Shown here: piece after piece, positions 16,276 through 22,158 of the stretch
Position numbering within the stretch: position 1 is the first letter of the stretch
Layout of the letters: every line of letters starts with the position of its first letter
NCBI RefSeq assembly: GCF_965660005.1
Contig: NZ_CBFHYF010000023.1
Coordinates: 1-26,775 of the forward strand
Direction of reading: 5' to 3'
DNA length: 26,775 nt
From: Porticoccus sp965660005
GTDB lineage: Bacteria > Pseudomonadota > Gammaproteobacteria > Pseudomonadales > Porticoccaceae
The notes under the pieces: generated by a model
What the model saw: only the letters and a program-made list of their open reading frames with translations
Told to the model about the DNA's origin: nothing
Database searches by the model: none
Program-made: the position numbers and the translations under genes

Positions 16276-18876
16276 ATGAAAAGTGCTGAAATACGTGATG
16301 CTTTCCTGAACTATTTTGCCAGCCAGGGGCACGCGGTTGTTCCCAGTAGCAGCCTGGTGCCAGACAACGACCCGACGCTGCTGTTCACCAATGCCGGTAT
16401 GGTACAGTTCAAGGATGTCTTTCTGGGCGCCGAAAAGCGGCCGTACTGCCGTGCCGTCTCTTCGCAACGCTGTGTCAGGGCGGGAGGCAAGCACAACGAC
16501 TTGGAAAATGTGGGCTACACCGCGCGTCACCATACCTTTTTTGAAATGCTCGGCAATTTCAGCTTTGGCGACTACTTCAAGCGCGATGCCATCCGCTTTG
16601 CATGGACGTTCCTCACCGAGGTGCTCGGGCTGCCGCAGGAACGTCTGTGGATCACTGTGCATGTCTCCGATGATGAGGCCGCGGATATCTGGTTGAACGA
16701 GGTGGGCGTCAGCCCTGAACAATTCTCCCGCCTCGACGAGGATAACTTCTGGCAGATGGGCGACACCGGTCCCTGTGGCCCGAGCTCGGAAATTTTCTAC
16801 GACCATGGCCCGGACGTGCCCGGCGGGCCCCCCGGCAGCGAAAATGACGATCTGGATCGCTATATCGAAATCTGGAATCTGGTTTTCATGCAGTTTGAGC
16901 GCAGTGCCGACGGGCGTCAGACGCCCCTGCCGAAACCTTCCATCGACACCGGTATGGGGCTGGAACGCATCGCTGCGGTGATGCAGGGTGTGCACAGCAA
17001 CTACGACATCGATCTGTTCCAGGCATTGCTCAGGGCCGCTGCCAAAGTTACCGGTACTGATGACCTGGAAAACAAGTCGTTGAGAGTCATTGCGGATCAC
17101 ATCCGCTCTTGCAGTTTTTTGATCGTCGACGGTGTGCTGCCGGCCAACGAAGGGCGCGGCTATGTGCTGCGACGTATCATTCGCCGCGCTGTTCGCCACG
17201 GTCACAAGCTGGGTCAGACCAACCTGTTTTTCCACAAGCTGGTGGTGGCGCTGGTGTCCGAAATGGGGGAGGCCTACCCGGAGCTTGCCAAGGCTCGGGC
17301 TCAGGTGGAAAAGGTATTGCTGGCGGAAGAGCGGCAGTTTGAGAAAACCCTCGACAAAGGCATGGCCCTGCTTGAATCGGCCCTCGATGATCTGCCGGGG
17401 GATGTCATTCCCGGAGAGCTGATCTTTACCCTGTACGACACCTTTGGTTTTCCGGTGGATCTGACCAATGACATCGCCCGGGAACGCGGGCTGTCGCTGG
17501 ATATGGCCAGTTATGAAACAGCCATGGAACAGCAGCGTCAGCGAGCGCGCAGTGCCGGTGCCTTCAAGGTGGACTACGGTCATTCGCTGGCGCTGGATGG
17601 TGCCACGGCATTTACCGGGTACGACAGTCTTTCCAGTCAGGGTGAGGTCCGGGCATTGCTCGGGGAGGGCATTCCGGTCGGGCAGCTTGCCGCTGGGGAG
17701 GAAGGGGTTGTGGTGCTCGATCAGACCCCGTTCTATGCGGAATCCGGTGGTCAGGCCGGCGACAGCGGTTATCTGCTCGCCGATGGTATTGAATTTGAAG
17801 TGCGCGACTGTCAGAAGCAGGGCGGTCATTACCTGCATATCGGTACACTTTTGTCCGGCACGATCATTGAGGGACAAAAACTGGACGCCCGGGTCGACAA
17901 TGCGGTGCGCGCTGCGACAGCACTCAACCACTCTGCTACCCACCTGCTACATGCTGCGCTGCGGGACATTCTCGGTGATCACGTCACCCAGAAAGGCTCA
18001 CTGGTGGATAGCAAGCGGCTCCGTTTTGACTTCAGTCATCCCGAGGCGGTCGACGCAAAACAACTGAAAGCCATTGAACGCCGGGTCAATGAGGAAATCC
18101 GCCGCAACAGCCCGGTGCAAACAGAAATCTGTGATATGGATACCGCCAGCCAGAAAGGCGCGATGGCCTTGTTTGGCGAGAAATACGGTGATCAGGTTCG
18201 GGTGTTGACGATGGGGGGAGGCTTCTCCGTCGAGCTCTGTGGTGGCACCCATGTGCTGCGTACCGGCGACATCGGTTTATTCAGGATTGTCGGTGAAACC
18301 GGCATCGCCTCCGGTGTGCGCCGTATCGAGGCGGTGACTGGTGCCCATGCGCTGGCTTACCTGGATGGGCTTGAAGACCAACTGGTGCATATTGCCGATC
18401 TTGTCAAAGCGCGACCAGTGAATGCCGCCCAAAAAGTGGCAGCACTCTGCGTCGAGATGAAAGCACTGGAGAAGGAAAACGCCCAGCTCAAGGGCCGCCT
18501 GGCCAGCAGTGCGGGCAGCGACCTGGCTGACCAGGCGACAACGGTCGATGGTGTTCGGGTTCTGCTGGCTGATATCAAGGACGCGGACCCGAAATCCCTG
18601 CGCGATACCGTGGATCAATTGAAGAACAAGCTGGGTCCATCGGTCATCCTGCTGGCGACGGTGAATGATGGCAAGGTCGCGCTGGTTGCCGGGGTGACGT
18701 CTGATCTTACGGGACGTCTGAAAGCGGGTGAGCTGGTGCAGCGTGTTGCCGTGGATCTGGGCGGCAAAGGCGGTGGCCGTCCCGACATGGCTCAAGGTGG
18801 TGGCACCGATGTGGCGGCCCTTCCAGTGGCGTTGAAGTCAGCGGCCGAGTGGGTGCGACAACAGCTTTCCGGTTGA
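16276..18876 (+). CDS. alaS: Alanyl-tRNA synthetase
   Basis: An 866-residue class IIc synthetase (E. coli 876) that charges tRNA-Ala. The catalytic domain has RHHTFFEMLGNFSFGDYFK and the DTGPCGPSSEIFYDHG segment. The editing domain zinc ligands are H552 and H556 in NHSATHLLH, with C655 and H659 in CGGTH, which remove mischarged Ser and Gly. The C-Ala end has GGGRPDMAQGGGTD. The ATG has a GGAAT-type site about 11 bases upstream. It begins the alaS-lysC-csrA-tRNA-Ser block conserved in Pseudomonas. Confidence 0.99.
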   Translation: MKSAEIRDAFLNYFASQGHAVVPSSSLVPDNDPTLLFTNAGMVQFKDVFLGAEKRPYCRAVSSQRCVRAGGKHNDLENVGYTARHHTFFEMLGNFSFGDYFKRDAIRFAWTFLTEVLGLPQERLWITVHVSDDEAADIWLNEVGVSPEQFSRLDEDNFWQMGDTGPCGPSSEIFYDHGPDVPGGPPGSENDDLDRYIEIWNLVFMQFERSADGRQTPLPKPSIDTGMGLERIAAVMQGVHSNYDIDLFQALLRAAAKVTGTDDLENKSLRVIADHIRSCSFLIVDGVLPANEGRGYVLRRIIRRAVRHGHKLGQTNLFFHKLVVALVSEMGEAYPELAKARAQVEKVLLAEERQFEKTLDKGMALLESALDDLPGDVIPGELIFTLYDTFGFPVDLTNDIARERGLSLDMASYETAMEQQRQRARSAGAFKVDYGHSLALDGATAFTGYDSLSSQGEVRALLGEGIPVGQLAAGEEGVVVLDQTPFYAESGGQAGDSGYLLADGIEFEVRDCQKQGGHYLHIGTLLSGTIIEGQKLDARVDNAVRAATALNHSATHLLHAALRDILGDHVTQKGSLVDSKRLRFDFSHPEAVDAKQLKAIERRVNEEIRRNSPVQTEICDMDTASQKGAMALFGEKYGDQVRVLTMGGGFSVELCGGTHVLRTGDIGLFRIVGETGIASGVRRIEAVTGAHALAYLDGLEDQLVHIADLVKARPVNAAQKVAALCVEMKALEKENAQLKGRLASSAGSDLADQATTVDGVRVLLADIKDADPKSLRDTVDQLKNKLGPSVILLATVNDGKVALVAGVTSDLTGRLKAGELVQRVAVDLGGKGGGRPDMAQGGGTDVAALPVALKSAAEWVRQQLSG

Positions 18877-18965
18877 AATCCGACACACTATTTCCCGGTT
18901 AACTTTGTCAATTATTTGGTGTTTAATTGCCGCCCACTTCTGGCGGACTAAACTGTAGAGTATTC

Positions 18966-20198
18966 ATGAGTCTGATTGTACAAAAATACGGCGGCACCTC
19001 GGTTGGCACCATAGAGCGCATTCAGGCGGTCGCCGAGAAAGTCCACGCTTTCCGCAGTCGCGGTGATAGCGTGGTGGTGGTGGTTTCTGCCATGAGTGGC
19101 GAAACCAATCGCCTGATTGGGCTGGCCAGAGAGATCGAGGCTGAGCCCAGTGCGCGGGAGATGGATGTTCTGGTTTCCACTGGTGAACAGGTCACCATTG
19201 CGCTGTTGACCATTGCCCTTCACAAGCTGGGTTGTGATGCCCGTTCCTATACGGGTGGACAGGTGCGGATTCTCACTGACGACGCCCACTCCAAAGCCCG
19301 TATTCAGGAAATTGATGCACATCGCATGCAGCAGGATCTTGCGGTTGGGCGGGTGGTAGTGGTGGCCGGTTTTCAGGGTGTCGACGACAATGGCAATATC
19401 ACCACACTGGGTCGCGGTGGCTCCGATACCACAGCCGTTGCCCTGGCTGCCGCCCTCAAAGCTGATGAATGCCAGATTTATACCGATGTGAATGGTGTTT
19501 ACACCACCGATCCGCGGGTGGTTGCCAATGCGCGCCGACTGGATCGAATCACCTTCGAAGAAATGCTGGAAATGGCCAGCCAGGGTTCTAAGGTATTGCA
19601 GATACGTTCGGTCGAGTTTGCCGGAAAATACAAAGTCCCGTTGCGGGTGCTGTCCAGCTTTGTGGATGGCCCCGGTACATTGATCACCCTGGAGGACGAC
19701 GACGATATGGAAAAACCGGTTGTTTCAAGCATCGCGTTCAACCGCGATGAAGCCAAGCTGACCATCCGCGGTATTCCCGATGTGCCCGGAATTGCCTCAA
19801 AAGTGCTCGGTGCAGTGGGCCGTGCGAATATCGAGGTCGACGTGATTGTGCAGAATGTTGCCCATGACAATACCGCCTCCCTGACCTTTACTGTCCACCG
19901 CAATGAACTGTCAAAAGCCAAAGAGGTTCTTGAGCGCATTGCCACCGAGCTCGGTGCCTCGGAAGTTGATACCAATGCCAGTATCGCCAAGCTGGCCTTG
20001 GTGGGGGTTGGGATGCGGTCTCACGCTGGTGTCGCCGCCAGAATGTTTGAGGCGCTGGCGCAGGAAAATATCAACATTCAGATGATCAGCACCTCCGAGA
20101 TTAAAATCACCGTCGTTATCGATGAAAAATATCTCGAGTTGGCTGTGCGTGCCCTGCACAGTGCCTTCGAGCTCGAAGAGTCCGATAGGGAAGAGTAG
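18966..20198 (+). CDS. lysC: Aspartate kinase (lysine/threonine-regulated type)
   Basis: A 410-residue enzyme that phosphorylates aspartate, the first step toward Lys, Thr, Met and diaminopimelate. The kinase domain starts IVQKYGGTSVG and includes the FQGVDDNGNITTLGRGGSDTTA segment. Two C-terminal ACT domains lie around IPDVPGIASKVLGAVG and VGVGMRSHAGVAARMFEAL and should bind the feedback amino acids. The length fits the Pseudomonas LysC class. A TTG at 18927 would extend the frame by 13 codons, but the standard N-terminus MSLIVQKYGG and a GTAGAG site favour ATG 18966. An internal in-frame start at 19707 may give a separate regulatory subunit. Upstream is alaS, downstream csrA. Confidence 0.97.
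   Translation: MSLIVQKYGGTSVGTIERIQAVAEKVHAFRSRGDSVVVVVSAMSGETNRLIGLAREIEAEPSAREMDVLVSTGEQVTIALLTIALHKLGCDARSYTGGQVRILTDDAHSKARIQEIDAHRMQQDLAVGRVVVVAGFQGVDDNGNITTLGRGGSDTTAVALAAALKADECQIYTDVNGVYTTDPRVVANARRLDRITFEEMLEMASQGSKVLQIRSVEFAGKYKVPLRVLSSFVDGPGTLITLEDDDDMEKPVVSSIAFNRDEAKLTIRGIPDVPGIASKVLGAVGRANIEVDVIVQNVAHDNTASLTFTVHRNELSKAKEVLERIATELGASEVDTNASIAKLALVGVGMRSHAGVAARMFEALAQENINIQMISTSEIKITVVIDEKYLELAVRALHSAFELEESDREE
19707..20198 (+). CDS. Possible internally initiated beta (regulatory) subunit of aspartate kinase
   Basis: In-frame ATG 19707 (residue 248 of LysC) follows GGAGG at 19691-19695 and would yield a 163-residue product starting MEKPVVSSIAFNRDEAKL, containing both ACT domains. 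Corynebacterium and Bacillus aspartate kinases make such a beta subunit from an internal start at this same place. Use of the start here is inferred only from sequence; the 11-base spacing is somewhat long. Confidence 0.4.
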   Translation: MEKPVVSSIAFNRDEAKLTIRGIPDVPGIASKVLGAVGRANIEVDVIVQNVAHDNTASLTFTVHRNELSKAKEVLERIATELGASEVDTNASIAKLALVGVGMRSHAGVAARMFEALAQENINIQMISTSEIKITVVIDEKYLELAVRALHSAFELEESDREE

Positions 20199-20287
20199 AC
20201 GCTATTTACCGCAATATGGAATGGTTGGTATAGTTCCCCCCGCCCGAATGTGGAAGCGTTGTTATCCATCAGGGAGGTGGCCCGCTG

Positions 20288-20358
20288 AATAACAATAACA
20301 ATGCTGGGTTAAAACAGGAAAGGCAGCGGAGACGTTGTTATTTGGCAGTATACAGGAG
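20288..20358 (+). promoter_or_regulatory. csrA leader with GGA motifs and a long-range hairpin (possible CsrA autoregulation)
   Basis: AATAACAA occurs at 20288-20295 and again at 20294-20301. Either can pair with TTGTTATT at 20335-20342. GGA triplets at 20317-20319 and 20328-20330 would lie in the loop, and another at 20355-20357 is the ribosome site itself (ACAGGAG). Two of these have the preferred ACAGGA context for CsrA binding. Confidence 0.4.
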
Positions 20359-20365
20359 CTAAACC

Positions 20366-20545
20366 ATGTTAATTCTCACGCGTCGGGTCGGGGAAACCCT
20401 CATTATTGGTGATGATGTCAGTGTCACCGTGCTCGGAGTCAAGGGCAGCCAGGTTCGTCTGGGTGTGGATGCACCCAAAGAAGTTTCCGTTCACAGGGAA
20501 GAGATTTACCAGCGGATTCAGCAGGAAAAAGAAGACGATCAGTAA
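20366..20545 (+). CDS. csrA: Carbon storage regulator CsrA/RsmA
   Basis: A 59-residue RNA-binding global regulator of translation and mRNA stability. The protein starts MLILTRRVGETLIIGDDVSV and continues VRLGVDAPKEVSVHREEIYQRI, the near-invariant CsrA pattern; Arg44-type RNA-binding residues lie in the VHREEI strand. A strong AGGAG (20354-20358) is 7 bases before the ATG. It lies between lysC and tRNA-Ser as in Pseudomonas (rsmA). The leader contains several GGA motifs, including in the ribosome site, so negative autoregulation is likely. Confidence 0.98.
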   Translation: MLILTRRVGETLIIGDDVSVTVLGVKGSQVRLGVDAPKEVSVHREEIYQRIQQEKEDDQ

Positions 20546-20695
20546 CCCTCGTCCACTTTGATTTTCCAGTTGGTATGTTATCATGCCGCCACTTTTTAAG
20601 AGGCGTTTTCTGGTGCCGTTCCAATAGTTTGGTGCGATGGTCGTAGGACTGTTTCTACCAAAGCTTTATAAGGCAATATAAGTTAGATGATGATT

Positions 20696-20786
20696 GGTGA
20701 GGTGGCCGAGCGGCTGAAGGCGCTCCCCTGCTAAGGGAGTATAGGCTAATACCCTATCGAGGGTTCGAATCCCTCCCTCACCGCCA
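20696..20786 (+). tRNA. tRNA-Ser (anticodon GCU)
   Basis: A 91-base class II tRNA. The acceptor stem is GGTGAGG (20696-20702) with CCTCACC (20776-20782), discriminator G and encoded CCA (20784-20786). The anticodon arm is CTCCC-CTGCTAA-GGGAG, giving GCT, which reads AGC/AGU. There is a long variable arm (TATAGG...CCCTAT) and a standard T arm (GAGGGTTCGAATCCCTC). Minus-strand open frames over it (IRTLDRVLAYTPLAGERL) are the well-known spurious antisense reading of tRNA-Ser. It follows csrA, as in Pseudomonas. Confidence 0.98.
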
Positions 20787-20827
20787 CAAATAAAAAAACC
20801 CGGCCCTGTGCCGGGTTTTTTTATTTG
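20787..20827. terminator. Strong terminator after tRNA-Ser
   Basis: A perfect 18-base inverted repeat, 20787-20804 and 20810-20827, has a 5-base loop CCTGT. The GC core CCCGGC/GCCGGG is flanked by A7 and T7, so it can work in either direction. It begins directly after the CCA end of the tRNA, and its right half is the start of the first downstream repeat copy. Confidence 0.93.
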
Positions 20828-20960
20828 TCTGTGACGGGAGCCCTGGATGAGAGCCCCCGTTCGACAAAACGGCTTGACCGTTTTGGGCGCCGGTGCGTGC
20901 AACGGCGGGGTGAAACCCCGAGCCGCCCTGCGGCGAGCCAATCCCGACCCTGCAATCCGC
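20800..20960. repeat. tRNA-Ser-linked structured repeat, copy A
   Basis: 161 bases nearly identical to 20986-21145 (5 substitutions and one T indel by hand alignment). It contains hairpins AAAACGG-N5-CCGTTTT (20866-20884), CGGGGT-GAA-ACCCCG (20906-20920) and GCCGC-CCT-GCGGC (20922-20934). A T-arm-like CGTTCGA lies at about 20858-20864. Open frames across it on both strands look spurious. It may be part of a processed tRNA precursor tail or a small RNA. Confidence 0.85.
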
Positions 20961-20985
20961 TGTCGTGCCATGGGAACAACTCATA

Positions 20986-21145
20986 CCGGCCCTGCGCCGG
21001 GTTTTTTATTTGTCTGTGACGGGAGCCCTGGATGAGAGCCCCCGTTCGACAAAACGGCTTGACCGTTTTGGGTGCCGGTGCGTGCAACGGCGGGGTGAAA
21101 CCCCGAGCCGCACTGCGGCAAGCCAATCCCGACCCTGCAGTCCGC
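20986..21145. repeat. tRNA-Ser-linked structured repeat, copy B
   Basis: Second tandem copy, displaced 185 bases from copy A, with a unique 25-base spacer (20961-20985) between them. It begins with its own terminator-like hairpin CCGGC-CCTGC-GCCGG followed by GTTTTTT (20986-21007). Differences from copy A mostly fall in hairpin loops (for example loop CCT becomes ACT in the GCCGC/GCGGC stem), which suggests the stems are maintained. Confidence 0.85.
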
Positions 21146-21285
21146 GCCTGTATTGCAGTTAGCAGTTGCTGTCACTGAATATCCGCTACTGTCTGCAAGA
21201 ATTCGCAGTCATCTCTATACTGTTATCTCAGCGCCAGACTTTGCAGCGTGGATAAAATGGATCAGAAAGTGACAGGTTTGATTTT

Positions 21286-21753
21286 ATGAAGAGAGCTATT
21301 GAGGGTTTCCACCTGGATCGCTTCCAGGAGTGGGTGGCGGAGCTGGAATGTGGCCACGCATTGCAGATGAAGCACAACCCGCCTTATATGGAATGTCGTT
21401 GGATTGGTACCGGCAAGGGACGCCAGGAGCATATCGGCGACAGTGTCGAGTGCGTGGATTGTGATATGCCTAAAATACCCGATGGAATGACCCGGATCGA
21501 AACCAGTCCCGTTTACCAGCGTTCGGATATGCCCGCTGAATGGCAGAATGGCTTTTCCACCGAAGCGGGAATATGGGGCCGGGTTGTGATCAAGCAGGGT
21601 ATGCTGCAGTTTGTTATTGAGCCGGGTGCAGCCGCCAGCCGTGGTTTTCTCCTCGACAGGGACTTTGCCGGCATTATGGCTCCCGGCCTCTCGCACAGCC
21701 TCAGTCCGGCAATGGGTGACGTGCAGTTTTACATCGAGTATTTCACGGCCTGA
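21286..21753 (+). CDS. DUF3565-DUF1971 fusion protein
   Basis: A 155-residue protein of two parts. Residues 1-60 fit DUF3565: GFHLDRFQEWVAELECGHALQMKHNPPY, then a CVDC pair, giving a likely metal site from C22-G-H24 and C57-x-x-C60. Residues 61-155 fit the cupin-like DUF1971 seen next to or within TehB-type tellurite-response proteins: MPKIPDGMTRIETSPVY, GIWGRVVIKQGMLQFVIE, then HSLSPAMGDVQFYIEYF. No enzymatic activity is established for either. The HxTxxGxWG-type segment reads GFSTEAGIWG, so the usual His is Phe. ATG 21286 has ACAGG about 10 bases upstream. It stands alone between the tRNA repeats and the carboxylase operon; TATACT at 21216-21221 may be its -10. Confidence 0.78.
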   Translation: MKRAIEGFHLDRFQEWVAELECGHALQMKHNPPYMECRWIGTGKGRQEHIGDSVECVDCDMPKIPDGMTRIETSPVYQRSDMPAEWQNGFSTEAGIWGRVVIKQGMLQFVIEPGAAASRGFLLDRDFAGIMAPGLSHSLSPAMGDVQFYIEYFTA

Positions 21754-21954
21754 TACCCGCTTGTCGGGCCTATCGTTTCAGTAGAAAAAGCGGGTTTTCG
21801 GACAGAGTTGTTTAATGTGCCGTAAAGTCACTATACTGATTCGACGGATTCGAAAATTGGGTCAGTGCGATTACGTGGCGCCCCCTCGATTTATAAAACC
21901 TGTAGAGTGCGTTCCATAGTGAATTGAAACAGGTGATTGATTTCCGGACAGGTC

Positions 21955-21970
21955 GTGCAGTCTGTTGCAC
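21955..21970. promoter_or_regulatory. Dyad, possible enhancer-binding-protein site
   Basis: GTGCA (21955-21959) and TGCAC (21966-21970) form perfect 5-base arms around a 6-base spacer. The overlapping CACA-N6-TGTG (21968-21981) adds symmetry. The site is about 70-85 bases upstream of the -24 element, a usual distance for sigma-54 activators such as AcxR-type proteins. Confidence 0.4.
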
Positions 21971-22037
21971 AATGGGATGTGACATGAATTTTTAATATAA
22001 AACAAATAGATATAATTCATGATCCCGTTAAAAAAAG

Positions 22038-22054
22038 TTGGTACACCTATTGCA
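22038..22054 (+). promoter_or_regulatory. Sigma-54 (-24/-12) promoter of the ketone-carboxylase operon
   Basis: TTGGTACACCTATTGCA matches the consensus YTGGYAC-R-N4-TTGCW at every fixed position. The invariant GG (22040-22041) and GC (22052-22053) are exactly 10 bases apart. Overlapping sigma-70 elements with proper spacing were not found. Confidence 0.82.
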
Positions 22055-22158
22055 TAGATAAAATACTCTCTCGGTAGTGGTCGTTTTTTCGGTCACACTG
22101 ATGTGCAGTTTATAACCCTAACTATTCTCGGCTAGTAAAAGAACTAAGGTAACTCGAT

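Larger units (their letters stand above)
21754..22158. other. Regulatory region upstream of the ketone-carboxylase operon
   Basis: A 405-base non-coding stretch, AT-rich in its second half. It holds the sigma-54 promoter at 22038-22054 and a dyad at 21955-21970. The predicted leader of about 95 bases ends with an AAGG ribosome site before ATG 22159. No open frame with a credible start was seen. Confidence 0.7.

Noticed and set aside
16237..17943. 568-codon open frame antisense to alaS
   Set aside because: Long only because of high G+C codon bias in alaS on the other strand; the product resembles no protein and alaS is certain.
18905..18965. Sigma-70 promoter directly before lysC
   Set aside because: TTGCCG/TAAACT at 16-base spacing is weak and would leave almost no leader; read-through from alaS is equally likely.
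20787..21145. CRISPR array
   Set aside because: Only two long (about 160-base) copies with a 25-base gap; far too long and too few to be CRISPR repeats.
20696..21145. tRNA-Ser as an integration site of a genomic island
   Set aside because: No duplicated tRNA 3' end and no integrase gene were seen downstream; the repeats do not copy the tRNA terminus.
20666..21175. Several 60-100 codon frames across tRNA-Ser and the repeats
   Set aside because: They translate the tRNA antisense and the structured repeats; such proteins are known annotation artefacts.
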